From contig JAGFBZ010000006.1 in the NCBI GenBank assembly GCA_018398805.1, positions 1,178,001-1,242,000 of the forward strand: 64,000 bases of DNA, written 5' to 3'. Position numbers and translations under genes: made by a program. The stretch is from Hirundichthys speculiger (taxonomy: Eukaryota; Chordata; Actinopteri; Beloniformes; Exocoetidae). A model generated the notes under the pieces. It saw nothing but the letters and a program-made list of their open reading frames with translations. It had not been told where the DNA came from and ran no database searches. Of this stretch, positions 24,116 to 36,912 are shown piece after piece. Every line of letters starts with the position of its first letter. The first letter of the stretch is position 1.

Positions 24116-26719
24116 GAATTGAATTGAACCAAATGATACCCCTGTCCTTAGGTTTTCTGTTTAAATATAAATTGGTTTAGTTGTTTCCATCCTGGTCCAT
24201 GAATGCTGTGTTGTCCACCAATCATCACCACGTCTTTATCCTTCAACATATTCTTCATCTGGGGAAATCAGTTATCATTAATGGCCAGAAATCCCATTTT
24301 GACACTACTCTCTTTTATTCAACACAAGCTAAACAGGTGGACAAAAAAAGAAACATTTGTTATGTCTACTAATGTTACAGGCAGATGAGCTGCTCTATCT
24401 ATCCAGCATACCCCCCTCAGTGTTGCCTGTCTCTTTTCTTCTGTCTTACTCTCTGTTTTTTAGTCTTCTTTCCTTTTTACTCCAAACTCCCTCTTCTGCA
24501 TCAGTCCAGGTGAGTAATGCTATGTCAGAACAATGCCCTATTGTGTTTTATTGAGCTGCCCACATCCTTCTCTTCATCTCTTTCTTCATTTCTCCCTGCT
24601 GCCTTAATCTTCCTCTCTGATTCTTTTCCCGTTTTATCCCTTTGGATTTTTTAATACTAAGGCTTTTCCACCAAATCTGCAAGGTATTGTAAGGAAAGAT
24701 TGATAGATGATATAATGCTGGGAATGGTTGGATATACTGAGTAAATGCAGAGAAAGAAGGAACAGGTTGAAAAAAGAGAATGGAGAACGTGTTTCGGTAG
24801 CATATGAGCGAATAAAATAGGAAGATCAAGAAATCGTGAACTGTAATCAAAAGAATACAAAAAGAGGACATATTAGGGGGTGGAAGGCAGTATATTGGTG
24901 AAAAAAATAAACAGGACCTTCAGAATGACAATCTGGTGAATGGAAAGAGGACAGGACTGGGGAATCGGCAGAGAAGGCTTAACAGAAGAAAGGGCGGTGT
25001 TGTGAATAATGGCTGGTCAGTGTTGAGGCCTTAATCAATGCTTGATTAATATTAATTCGTTTAGCCCTGGCAGAGAGGCGGGGCTAAGCCATCACTTCCT
25101 GCTGAGATTGATTGGGGTGAGGGCACCAAGGGCATGCTAACACAGCAACACACACGAGCACACATACACACACTCCTCTGTTGCTCTCTTTCCTGTCAAA
25201 AGCACACAGACACACATTTGCAGAATCACTCATGCATCCCTTGTGCTGACAGTGTGTATGAACTTTTAAGACCTCAGCTTGTGAAGCCTTCTGCATTTTA
25301 ACCTAACAAAACATGCACATCCAAAATTAAAGTTGATGTCTGCTGTTCGGGGAGAGCTCTGGCTTTACTCTTCTGGTTGTTCAGTTAGTTTGTAAGTTGT
25401 ATTTCATGAGATCACATTTGTGGATGATTCTGCAAAACTAAATGAAATCAGTACCACTTTATTCTAATTTCTCACCATTTTTCCGAATCTATATACAATT
25501 GTGACTTTTTACCCTTTTTTTTTTCCACAGTTGCAGTTTTGCCACGAGTACTAAACACTAGTTGATTTTCATCCTTTGCACATCACTCATGGTGCTGCCT
25601 TTTCTCTGTTCACTTTTCATCATGTTTGTTACCACCTCTTTGTAATCTACTCTCTCTGATTAAGGTCAAGTTGTGATCTAGTAAAGTGACAGACGAGCTT
25701 GTCCATGCATGAGCAACAAGTTCTTGTGACCTTGGTGGGTGGTGACAGATAACAGTTGAAGATTAAGGGTATTTGGTAGCTGAAGGAATATCATTAAAAA
25801 CTCTTAAAAGAGCTGATTTTGTGTTATGCATTGTTTTAAAACTGGACTGAAAAACCTCAAAAATATTGTCTTCCTAAAAGCTTAACATCAATTAATGGCC
25901 CATTTTGTCAATGACTTTTGATCAAAAACCCAGTTTAGAGATACTCTTGCTGTTGGCAATGACTGTGGAGTCCAGTTTGTTTTTTTTTTTTTTGTTTTTT
26001 TTTGTTTTTTATTTAAAGCTAAACTACTGTACAATTTAAAAATTCTGAAGACAGTCTGCTGTTGATGAACACAGGCTCAAGTTGACAAAAAAGGACAGAT
26101 TCACAACCTCCAACTGGTAAAAGACAACAGACCAGAGGGGTCGTAGGCAGAAAGTCTTATTAAAACTCTGGTGGAAGTGACTTTTTAAATTAAAAAAAAA
26201 AATCTAAAATTAAGAAGATTTCACAGACAGAAGGACAAGGTTCAATACAAACAGTCTGTGGGGCATTAAGAACCAAATCAACGGTCAACACACAAGGCTA
26301 GTGACATTCGAGTTGAAAGATATTGTATTTTAAGCTGCAGTGGCATGGGTATTAAGTAAGACTATGTGTCACTTTTTATGCATCCAAATCCTAAAATGTG
26401 GCCGCAATAGAGACCCTTGCTTTTACCGACACATATTTAACTAAACTCCACTCCAAATGACAGAGGATGAAGAAAATCCTTTCTGCCTACAGTAAGTAAC
26501 CCTTTAGGAATTAAGTTTTTTTTTTTTTTTTTTAAGTCTATGTCTATAGCATAATGTCACTGTCCTGATACACCTCATTGGTGTCTCCTGGTGCTACCAT
26601 GATAGATTATCAATAGGTTATTAAACACTCATGAGCCTTCTGCTTCCACATTTCAAAATCTACCAACATATTCCAAAAATGGTTCACAAAAATTGTTTTC
26701 CTGTAATGTGAGAAACAAG
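24116..26719. other. No gene recognised; homopolymer tracts
   Basis: Pyrimidine-rich around 24,390-24,640, CA-rich near 25,145-25,170, and T runs at 25,979-26,010 and 26,517-26,534. Open frames at 24,357-24,871 are low-complexity. Confidence 0.5.
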
Positions 26720-26727
26720 CCATTAAC

Positions 26728-27816
26728 TAGGGGTGCACAATAACTATCGGGCCGATAACTATCGGGTCGATAAAAGGAAATTATGACGTCATTCCGATAT
26801 CACGACAAATAGCCCCGATAACATATATATATTTTTGTCAACACGGCAGTGCCTCGCTCCCTCTGAGTCTTAAATGACCGTCAGTGAATGTTATGTTCAA
26901 GTAATGTCAGCATAATCAGAAAACAACTTAAGTCGGTCATAATTTTAGTAGTTGCTAAGTAAGTATTTTCCTTCATGTTACACATAAAAAAAAAAAAAGC
27001 AAAAAAAAAGGCTGAAAGAAGGACTAGCAAATGGGGGAACATCTGAATTTTTGTTACACCTTGAATGCAGCCTGCAGCACAGCGCTGATCACAGCAAATA
27101 TAGCGACGATGGCATGGAACGTCGTTAAAGTTTCAGAAGAAGATAGTTTGGTTGTTATTTGTGACGAATGCTCCAAGCAAATTCTACGAGGAGGGAAGCA
27201 CAAGCACAAACTTTAATATGTCAAACCTGATCAGCCACCTACAACATAACAATCGCTTCTATGGAGTTTTGAAATCGCGCTAAAGCGAGCTAATGCTAAT
27301 GTGCACAAGCCAAAAGCTTTTTCCCCTCTCCTCCCCTCTGTGCTCCCTCATCTCTCTCATCTAAAGCTTCAATTAGATTAAAAAAAAAAAAAAAAAAAAT
27401 CACTGAACCTCATTTACTTTAATTAAAGGTATTAATTTAAATGGGACCACAAGTCAAATCCTTTAAATTTTAAATCCTTTTCAGTTTTTAATTTTGATGC
27501 ATGTATTTCCATCAGTTGAAAGGAGCCTTTATTTTTTTATATCAGTCAGTAATGCACCTATTTAAGTTGATGTGAGATATCAAATAGGTTTGTTAGCTTT
27601 ACGAAAATGTTTGAGAGGCTTGCCAGTAGTTTTTCAATGGAAAAAATAAATATCTGTTCATTTAAAGAGTCCAAACTATTTTTGATTTTGTTCATAGTAT
27701 TGATGTAATGATTTTAGGTATATGGGTGTATTATCCGTTATCGGTATCAGCCTTTAGGAGCTGAAAGTTATTGGTCATCAGTATCGGTTTTAAAAAACAG
27801 TTATTGTGCATCCCTA
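26728..27816 (+). mobile_element. hAT element remnant with perfect 8-bp TSD
   Basis: A 1,089-bp element flanked by CCATTAAC at 26,720-26,727 and 27,817-27,824. The terminal inverted repeats are TAGGGGTGCACAATAAC and TAGGGATGCACAATAAC (reverse strand), one mismatch in 17. Subterminal TATCGG/CGATAA motifs repeat at both ends. Only the 5' coding part of the transposase survives (BED finger at 27,110-27,255); the catalytic domain is deleted. Confidence 0.9.
27110..27255 (+). pseudogene. BED zinc-finger remnant of a hAT transposase
   Basis: The frame ending at 27,216 encodes WNVVKVSEEDSLVVICDECS, which includes the C-x2-C pair of a BED finger. After a one-base frameshift near 27,213 the next frame continues with MSNLISHLQHNN, which supplies the H...H pair. 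Together they outline a DNA-binding BED finger of a hAT transposase. The frameshift and the missing catalytic domain make it non-functional. Confidence 0.75.
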
Positions 27817-27824
27817 CCATTAAC

Positions 27825-29026
27825 TTTTACAATTTGTATCCATTCTAAATAAACAATGGGTATTTTGAAAGTGTTGCTTTATGAGGTGGCAAAACAACTG
27901 TGAAGACCGTTGATCTGAATAAGGCTGTTTAGATTTCAACTTTCAGAACTGTAATTCACCAAGCTAACTGTGGACTGACAGGGGTGGGAACAAAAGTCTA
28001 TCAGTGACAATCTCTTGCCTTGGTGGATGAATTAAAATAAACAAATAAATCCAGATTTCTGATATTTTCAGATGTTGTGCTTTGAACAGTAAAATGATTA
28101 AAATCCAAAGAAATGCATGAGAAAACGTTCACGTTCAACAGACTTCAAAAATCAAAATTAATTATAACAACAAATTATCCCCTTTAAGACTGCTTGATTA
28201 AATACACTTTGAATCAATGTTCACTGGTAGTTCTTCTGTCAACTTGCCTTTTGAATGGGTATTCTTACATCCACGTTCTCTACACACTTATAGATCTCCG
28301 ATTGTAAATATTCAGAGTATGTGTATGGTGCAGCTCAAACAGATTTCTTCAGACTTAACACCCTCTCAGGCCACAGGAAAATATGATAAATGAATCTGCA
28401 GGGAGGTCAGAACCATCTGGACTTTACCATTGTCTAAGGAGGAGACTGGACCGAATTGGCCATAATTATCTATTGTTGTGGTAAGCTTTACATTTTCAAT
28501 TTTTGACTCCCTTGTACTTTTATTTATAATTCCTGCACCTCTACAGATTGATAAGGCTCTATTTCATCAACAGCCAACAGGTCATGAAGGAAAGCTTCCC
28601 TTTCTATGTCTGGTTCTGTTGCATGCGTCCTCATCGCCACTGTTGCCTACTGCTTTGTCCGCTCTCTTGTCGGTGTGGTGGGCGATGTTTTTGAGATTCA
28701 TACTAAATTTCAGACACAAAATCTGCTTATTTAACAAATTAGCACCAAAGCAACCAAGAGAATATGTTAACATTCAGACAGGCATTTAAATGGCATTAAA
28801 TTATCGTGAACGGACATTCAGCAGCTAAAGGGGACATTTAAGAACATCTCAGCGCTTCTTCATTCTGAAGCTGATGGGCTTCTTTTGTCACCTGTCTCTT
28901 AATTCCTAATTATAGCCGAATTGTTCACAGAGCTGCAGGACTGAACAATCGGTCTGCAAGTCTTGATTGGTAGGACATATTATAATATGTCCTGCTCTCT
29001 TCCCCACTCCTATCGCTCAGCCAAAG
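27825..29026. other. No recognised feature
   Basis: Facing open frames at 28,478-28,789 (plus) and 28,582-28,773 (minus) have no domain. No repeats are recognised. Confidence 0.5.
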
Positions 29027-29228
29027 CTGTAGAGCACATGTGTCAAACACAAGGCCCCCGGGCCAAATGTGGCACGCCACATCATTGTATGTGGCCCTCA
29101 AGAACTTTTGCATTATTGCCTTAAATTTTAAAATAAATTTTTAAAGACTTAAAATAAGCTTATACCGCTTTAAAGTGCATATTCACAATAAACTACATCT
29201 CCAATAATGCATTTCCTCATTACCCACA

Positions 29229-29840
29229 ATGATAATGGTATTTCACCATGAGCAAGACATCAAAACAATTTTCAGAACTGATAGACTTAAGAAAAACCTC
29301 TACAAACTAACACCAAAAGATCCAAGAAAAGAAAAACTGATGCTAAAGGAGGGCAGTTTCATGAAACGATGGGAAAAGGAAAACAAGTTTGTACCTCAAG
29401 GTGAAAAAACTGTATATAACTTTTGTGATATGAGGTGGTGTCAGTCGTGAAAGAGTATAATTTTCATCGACATTTTGAGAGCAAACATGGAAATGAAATG
29501 AAAATGAAATGAAATGAAAGAGCTACTACAATTTGAGTAGCTCATACTTAGCTCCATTAACAATGGAGCTAAGAATGCTAAATTTAGCCTACAAGAAAAA
29601 CAAAGAATTGCAGCAGAAATAAAAGGCGGACTGGAATTGCAGCAGAATGTGTCCACAAAAAGGTTACCGGCAAAAATGATGCAGCGGTGAAAGCTAGCAT
29701 TATTGTGGATGTATATGCCTTCAGCTGTGATGCTTCCTTTGCAGATGTGCCCACTGTTCCATAGAAACTGAGTTTTCTGTTTCACAAAATGAGGAAACTT
29801 AACTCCGAGCAATCGGGTTCAGTAAGGCCCGTTTCTCAAA
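29229..29840 (+). pseudogene. Degenerate hAT (GTF2IRD2/ZBED-like) transposase N-terminus
   Basis: The frame 29,229-29,450 ends in RWEKENKFVPQGEKTVYNFC. After a frameshift the sequence continues as VVKEYNFHRHFESKHGNE, giving the histidine part of a BED finger. Downstream, decayed segments of the RIAAEIKGGLELQQ and NDAAVKASIIV type precede the catalytic domain, which is absent. The (GAAAT)n-like stretch at 29,490-29,520 is a local expansion. Confidence 0.65.
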
Positions 29841-29896
29841 CCGAGGTAATGGATTAAAACCATAAACCCTGAGTTTAATATAATAATGACTTAAAC

Positions 29897-30120
29897 CAGG
29901 GGTCTCAAACTGATCCGTGAAAGGGCCGCGTGGCTACAGTTTTTTGTTCCAACCGTGCACAAACACAGCTGACTTGTTTCATTCAATCAACTGAACTGGT
30001 TCAGACCTTCAGTGAAGACAACTAGTTGATGGACTAAAACAAGTCAGCTGTGCTTTCTGCATGGTTGGAACAAAAACCTGCAGCCACGCGGCCCTTTCAC
30101 GGATCAGTTCGAGACCCCTG
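29897..30120. mobile_element. Foldback hAT-type MITE, perfect 8-bp TSD
   Basis: A 224-bp element flanked by ACTTAAAC at 29,889-29,896 and 30,121-30,128. The ends are CAGGGGTCTCAAACTGATCC and, on the reverse strand, CAGGGGTCTCGAACTGATCC. The arms stay complementary for most of the element, so it folds nearly end to end. No coding. It is nested in the Charlie remnant and is younger. Confidence 0.9.
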
Positions 30121-30327
30121 ACTTAAACATTTGAAACTTTAATACATAATAAATACAGAAAAGTTCTTTAACAATATAATAAGGTGTAGTTTAATTTATT
30201 TTGATCTACATTGCATTTTCTTACATTCATGCTGTCAATCTGGCCCTTCAAGGGCAACCATGATGCTGATGTGGCCCTCAGTGAAAATGAGTCTGACACC
30301 CCTGTAGAGGCTGAAGAATCCTTTTCC

Positions 30328-30429
30328 TGGTACACTGATAAACAGTGTACCAAGATGGTACCAAGGTATACCATCGACCCACATGTGTGGTGGTACACTG
30401 ATAAGCAGTGTACCATGTGGGTCGATGGT
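30328..30429. repeat. Nested palindromes beside a hAT right end
   Basis: A 25-base near-palindrome (TGGTACACTGATAAACAGTG, then TACCA) at 30,328-30,352 is repeated with one change at 30,391-30,415. The second copy is itself enclosed by ACCATCGACCCACAT (30,370-30,384) and its exact reverse complement (30,415-30,429). The block begins 19 bases after the hAT duplication. I cannot assign it to a repeat family. Confidence 0.8.
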
Positions 30430-32392
30430 CTGCCTACATCTGTTGTCCCATGTTAGACTCTCTGGCCCACTGGTACCGAAGTGATTGTGAGCACTGATGT
30501 CATGTTTTTTGTCTTTAAGTGATTTCAGTCTGTTAATCATTTGCGATTTGCTTCTTGTAGAAGTCTCCACTGAGCAATTCAACCAGGAGATGACAGCATC
30601 AACATCACTAAACTGCAGAGAAATTTTGTGGCAACCAGCAGTTCCTTGAATTTGTTGTCATTCCAGTTTCCTTTCATCACTTTTTCCAAAAGTGTTGGGT
30701 CCCCGAATGACTGCCCTCGTGAATTATGATTATTATGTGTGACATGTGGCACGGTAACTTTTATCCCTTACTTAAGTTACTGCAAAACATCGTCAAAACA
30801 CGCTAAACATTGAGCTGTGATTCAGACTCAACACACTTGAAAGGATTACCACTAATCATACTGCTCACTCTGGCAGGTTGGACACATTCACACAGGACCA
30901 CGTTTGTGCTGAGGGAGTTCTGCCCTCTGTCTGAAAAGGATATCAGTCTAATAAAACGATCAGTCTGCTTCTTTTGAAAGATTACTATTCATGAAATGGC
31001 ATCATATTCATTCAACAATTCTGAATTGGATATATTTTTCTCAGTCCATCAGTGGTTAGCAAATAAAAAGTAAAAGTAATACAAGGAAGTGTGTATGTTG
31101 CATATTTGTGATTTTTGCGTCTTTGGGTTAATGACAATCAAAAGATACATGCAACTGTGCCACTGCAGAAATTATGTATTTTAAAGGTTTATCATTTAAG
31201 TGTAAGTAAGTATGTCCTGCTGTATATGTTTTCAGTTAGGCTGCAGGAAGTGAGATGGTGAGGGAACATGTCTGGTACAATGAAAGCTGGTATTGCTCAG
31301 CACGCTGCCATTTTTTAAGCTAACTAATAGTGGCCCATTGGCCCTATAAATCACAGAAACAGAGATAAAAAAAAATGAAGCCATCAGCAAGATGGAGAGG
31401 AGAGAACCATGCCAGAACATAATTTTAATATTGTTGTGTGTATATGGGGTGGGTGGGGGAATGGGAGAATATCTGCCTTTATGGGTGTAGGCAAGTGTGA
31501 ATGTGAAAGATTTGTCTCACGTATGTGCGCCTGTTGGTGTTTACGTGTAAACAAATCCATGGATAGGCCCCTCTGTGAAAGAATGTCTTATTTTAATTTA
31601 GCCTTATCAGTTTTTCAGATGCTTGTTTAATTTGAGCAACACCTGTTGGTTGTTCAGTTTCATTCTCCCAGAGAGTGATACTCTTACCAGAGTGCTCTCA
31701 ATCCCTTTCTCTCGATGGGGCAGATTTGTTTCAGAAACTGCAAGTAAGCAATGTGACAAAATACGACCAAATTAGCCACAGGGAGGCTTTCAAAATTTCA
31801 CCAGAGTTGAATTCTGCTGAAACCTTGAGGATTGTGACAACAGATGGGTTGTCTGCTGCAGCACAGGCCCAAAAAAAATAGCAGCTGGTTAATTAGGCAT
31901 TAATGGTTTGAAATGTGTTCCACAAGTAGAGTTTGACAGAGAGGGTCATCAGGCCGAGTAAAAGCACAAAGTGAATCTAAAGCTGAGTGTTTTAGTGGAT
32001 TTTTTGGATCATTGAAAATCATAAGTGATAATATCTCTATTTAAATGGTGAAGTATACAGAACAGAGAGCAGATTAAGTCAACAAACCAGCAATAAATAG
32101 GTCATATGGCTTTTAGATAATGGATTTGTTCTGTTATGTAACAACAAAACTGAAAACAGAGAGACATACCAACACAACTTGTCAAAGATTGGGGTGTTGT
32201 CTTCACTTGTCTTTCTTTATTTGAACAAAATAATAAAGTATTCTTATGGCTTGCCCCAAATAGCACAGAGAGATGATCCAACTACTCTCTATACAACTCT
32301 GAATTTGCATCACTCTTTTTGTAGCGCCTGCTTTGATTGGATTGAGTGCACCACTCAACTCCACTTCCTGCTGCAGGAGAGTACCTTACTTT
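30430..32392. other. No recognised feature
   Basis: No supported exon or repeat. The open frames at 31,409-31,630 and 31,675-31,881 have no domain. Confidence 0.5.
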
Positions 32393-33562
32393 AAATCTGT
32401 CTTTTGCCAAGATAATCCATCCACCTCACAGGTGTGGTATATCAAGATGTTGATTAGACAGCATGATTATTGCACAGGTGTGCTTTAGACTGGCCACAAT
32501 AAAAGGCCACTCTGAAATGTGGAGTTTTATCAGAGAGCAGAATGCCACAGGTGTTGCAAATTTTTGAGGGAGTGTGCAATTGGCATCTTGACTGCAGGAA
32601 TGTCCACCAGAGCTGTTACCCATGAACTGAAAGTTAATTTTCTCTACCATAAGTCGACTAAGTTGGGCAAATGCTCACATTCAATGGCGATGTGTTCTCT
32701 TCACAGGATGAATCCCAGGTTTTCATTGTGCACGGCAGATGGCATGTATGGTGTGTGGGTAAGCAGTTTGCTGATATCAAGGTTGTGGTTTTGAGTGGCC
32801 CATGGAAGCAGTGGGATTATGGGATGGGCAGGCGGATGTTACGGACAACGAACACAAGTGCATTTTATCGATTGCACTTGAATGCACAGAGATACCGTGA
32901 CGAGATCCCGTGGCCCACTGTTGTACCATTCATCCATGAACGTCACCTCATGTTGCAGCATGATAATGCACGACCCCATGTTTCAAGGATCTGTAGATTA
33001 ATTCTTGGAAGTTGAAAGCATTCCAGTTCTTGCATGGCCAACATACTAACTGGAGTTGTCACATTTTGAGCATTTTTTGGGATGCTCTGGATCGGCGTAT
33101 ACGACAGCGTGTTCCAGTTCCAGCCAATATCCAGCACTTTCTCACAGCCATTAAAGAGGAGTGGACCGACCTTCCACTGGCCACAATCAACAACTCTTTG
33201 TGGGAGATATGTTACACTGTGTGGGGCAAATGGTGGTCTCACCAGATACTGACTGGTTTTCAAACCCCTCCAATACAATAAAACTGCACATTTCTGAGTG
33301 CCCTTTTATTGTGGCCAGTCTAAGGCACACCTGTGCAATCATCATGCTGTCTAATCAGCATCTTGATATGCCACACCTGTGAGGTGGATGGATCATCTCA
33401 GTGAAGGAGAAGTTCTCACTAACACAGATTTCAACAGATTTGTGAGTCATATTTCAGACAAACAAGCCTTTTAGATACATAGGAAAAGTCTTAGATCTTT
33501 GAGTTCAGCTCAGGAAAAATGGAGGCAAAAACAAAAGTGCTGAATATATATTTTTCAGTATA
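32393..33562 (+). mobile_element. Tc1-like element, internally deleted, left tip lost
   Basis: Subterminal inverted repeats are clear: AATCCATCCACCTCACAGGT (from 32,414) pairs with its near-complement ending at 33,393. The right arm extends to a CAGTA terminus near 33,560, next to TA. The left outer arm is shortened by a deletion after AAATCTG (32,393). The transposase N-terminal half is deleted at about 32,653, where ACCATAAGTCGAC joins directly to the catalytic part. Confidence 0.85.
32655..33270 (+). pseudogene. Tc1 transposase catalytic-domain remnant
   Basis: The frame 32,671-33,015 keeps the first catalytic aspartate block as SSQDESQVF and the second as MLQHDNARPHVSR. The third DDE block, usually SP-IEH-WD, is decayed; only the following FWDALDRRIRQRVPVPANIQ is readable from 33,070, in another frame. 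The DNA-binding half is missing. It cannot mobilise itself. Confidence 0.8.
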
Positions 33563-33937
33563 GTTCAGCCATAGGGCAGCTGGTCCTGGGGCCTCATTGG
33601 GCACAAAGGTCTTACAAGCCTTAGGTTGAAATGGCCCCTGCTGGGAAAACGCCTCACCACAGACTGTAACCTTAACCCAGCAGGAGGACAATACCTGAGT
33701 CAGAAATCACATTTGAAACATAATTATCATAATCATTTGATTATTATGATAATATATGTTGGCATGTTGGCTGATGTTTCCTTTTTTTGTCTTTATTTAG
33801 TCAGAATGAAGGATTTTTTGCAATACTGGCTGTGAAGTCTTAAATGCAGTTGGCACCAGACAATAACTACGATGAAACTACTATTTCAATTGCTTTATAC
33901 AATAGTAATAGTAATAGTACACATTCCTTGCAATGGT
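33563..33937. other. Unassigned; small palindrome at 33723-33753
   Basis: ATTATCATAATCA pairs with TGATTATTATGATAAT around two or three bases. Nothing else is recognised. Confidence 0.5.
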
Positions 33938-34050
33938 TTGGTGACCTGTTCAAGGTGGTGACCTGCCTTTCACTCAAAAACAGATTTTCATTAGCATGAA
34001 CAGGATCAATGCACATATAGATGATGGATAGAGGGATAGATGGATTGTAA
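33938..34050 (+). repeat. Degraded teleost GGATGGATGGA-type repeat
   Basis: TGGTGACCTGTTCAAGGTGG, then 'GACCTGCCTTTCACTC' and a GATGGATAGAGGGATAGATG end correspond to the tail of the repeat seen at 51,880-52,010. Confidence 0.5.
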
Positions 34051-36912
34051 GCCCTTTTGCGAGATAATTCCTTCCAATCTTTCTTTGAGGAAATTAGTTT
34101 TTAGAGATTCCAGTTACCTTCTCATAAACAAACTGGTGATACTCTCTCCTTTGCTCCTCAAAGACCTTGGAGACTCCTTTTGTACCAAATCACTATGCAA
34201 TTTCCTGGATAACATCACCTCTTTGAAATACAGTAGCTATTCTTTATAAGTTGATGCAATGACTTTCAACAACACAGATGACTGATGCACCATATTTTGA
34301 ATAGTATAATTTTAAAATTGCATTGTATAGGTGAATATTATAGTGATGTAAGTCCCTGTAACAGTGTACCTATCAAAGTGATCATACAGTGTGATGCATT
34401 ACACACAGAAAATTCCTTAACAGCCTTTGAAACTAGAATCTTTTTTTTTCTTTTGAAAAAAGGAAGCTGAACTTTCCTTAAAGCAGATATGAGGAGTTTT
34501 ATTGCGAACCTGATGTGAAATGTATTCTGTACATCTACCTAATTTATATATATCTACAGATTTTCACATACGTTTTCCTCTATTTCTCAACTTGCTTAAA
34601 GAAGTTCACCCACATACTTGCCTTTACAGCTCACTTTTTTGGTCTTAATTAATGAAAATCAGATTTTCTTTTCACATCAGACCTGGGTCACTTCCATATG
34701 TGGTCCTAAATTGGATATCTATGTGATGTTTTCCAAGGCAACCCTAGTGTGAACTGTCGGGTCCCATTTCAACTGTCTTTGATGTCACTGTTTACTGACT
34801 GATGTGATAATTCTGGGAGCTTGGACTCCAACAAACATATCTCTTTTGTTGTGAGTTTCCTTGGTCTTCTTCTCATTATAATTTCTTTATGGATTTGTCA
34901 GTTTTTACTGCACAAAAACTTTTAAAATTAAATTATACAGGCTCATTGCTGCTGCATTACTTCCATATACCTGATGTATTGTGCTGTGACATCACTTCAT
35001 CTTTTCAGCTTGCGGGTCACTTCAAAGCAGTTGGCTGCTAGGCTCAGCCTAGGCATGTGGTCACCAGCAACTGTTGCAGCTTGGCTGCTTGATAGGTGAC
35101 CAAGCAATTGTGGGTCCCAGCAAAAGTCTCCTAGTCTTTGTTTCAGCTCCAGCAGCACTTGTTTTGGGTGTTGTTTTGGGTAACAAGGGCGGAGTTGAGG
35201 ATGGATGGGCAGATTCAGTGAGAATGAATGGAAGGTAACATTCGTTAGTGCCAAAATAGCTAACTTATGGGAAATGAGCTAAGGTGGGTGTGTTGCAGGT
35301 CTGCTCATTTCACCTGTCTTCCCATTTTTGGATTATCCAGGGATGAATGGAGTCAGTGTCCAACAATGTAGTGCAGTGGAGAGTGATGTGAAAGACATTC
35401 AAAAGCACTCTTCAAAAAACCTATGGGTGACACCACATGAGGTTTGTCCAGTTCTTATTATAAAATTATTGGGAGCACCATTGACAAAGTAGTGTAATGA
35501 AGACTGAGGGACTCAGTAATCAGATCAGCCATCTGGAAATTAAGTTATAACGGTAAAACAATATAGAATGAATCTGACAAAGCAGGAAGCTCTCTATTTG
35601 AATGCATGTTGAAGCACAAAAAAAGTGGAATTTATGTCCAGCAATAATCATATGATCTGATCTATGCTCACTGGGAGTATAATTCACAAAGTGAACATAA
35701 TTTTCATTGTTTCAAAATCATGTTTGCAGGTCTTCCTCTTTTTGCTATTCATTATTGAATTTTCTTGAGTTTCTTGCCTTCTACTTGTCAATATTCTGTT
35801 TTCTTATAATCGCTTCATTGAGCTCACCTGTGTCTGTCGTTATTATCAGTTGTGTTTTCCCAACCTTGTTCTCCAGCATGTTTTTTTTTTGGAATTTTAG
35901 TTATCCACATATACAGAGGCGTGCATAATTTTACATAACCCTCCTTGTTTTGGCTATACATCATGCATAATCCACAGACAGTGTCACATAGTCATTTGAT
36001 AGGTACAGACAATCAGCAGAGGCGTTCACCTAATTATCATGACATCATCCACACAACTCCTCCCAGATATCAAGGTTACCCTGTTTATTCAGTCAAATAG
36101 CTTCTTAAGCTAAAGCTAATCAGCTAAAGCTAACCCTTATCTAACGATCTATGTACACTGTATGTCCCACAGTTTCATTAACTGATGAACTGATAAATTG
36201 ATTGTTTAATACCCAGAATAAGTGATATTTTGCAGCCTGCAGTTCTTACTGCTCGCCACTCTGTCAAGGTTGCACTGAGCTGCTACCATAACAACATTTG
36301 ACCCAGAACAACATCTTTTACACCTGCCTCCAGTATTGTGTATTACAAGGCAACTTATTGTTTACAAATGACAGACTCCTTTCTGCTCTTGTTGTGTCTT
36401 TGGTAGCTCTGAGCCGGCAGACTTGTTTTGATCAACTAGTTTGTTGATGTTCCACCGCGGAACACAGCACTCTGGCTCTGTTGCTGACAGTACAGATCAG
36501 ATGCACGGTGTAGAATTTTTAACATACAGAATTAACATTGATCTATTACATTACTACATTACAAAATCAACTAAATCATCTTGTTTCTGATTATTGATTA
36601 GAATCACACATTTCATTGATTAGAGATTGATTACAAATCACACTAATTACCACCTTCTGTTACTCCACTACACTATGAACACCCAGATGCCACATTTTCT
36701 GTTCTTTATAGCTCAGCCTAAGAAAAATCTCTTCAACAGAGCTGAGATGATTCCAATGTCCTCCGGGTCACTTGACACCTTAAATTAATCAATATAAAAG
36801 CAATATTGTATCTAATGATTTGATGGGCAATACTGAGCAATATAGGCTGTTATTTACATTGGCTGGTTATGTAGAGACTGACGGCCTGCGATCCCATGGC
36901 TGGATAAAGCAC
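34051..36912. other. No gene recognised
   Basis: I scanned for exons and repeat ends and found none I can support. The minus-strand open frame at 34,997-35,254 and the hydrophobic plus-strand frame at 35,707-35,928 lack domains. Confidence 0.5.

Larger units (their letters stand above)
29035..30301 (+). mobile_element. hAT-Charlie remnant with BED-type coding
   Basis: The left end is CACATGTGTCAAACACAAGG. The right end on the reverse strand contains GGGTGTCAGACTCATTTTC, the usual Charlie terminus. CTGTAGAG occurs at 29,027-29,034 and 30,302-30,309, a likely 8-bp duplication. The interior at 29,229-29,500 keeps a transposase N-terminus (see next entry). A 224-bp foldback MITE at 29,897-30,120 inserted later. 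Confidence 0.8.

Noticed and set aside
29027..30309. TAGAG as the target duplication of the Charlie element
   Set aside because: A five-base match fits neither hAT rules nor the alignment of ends; CTGTAGAG is the longer direct repeat and is preferred.
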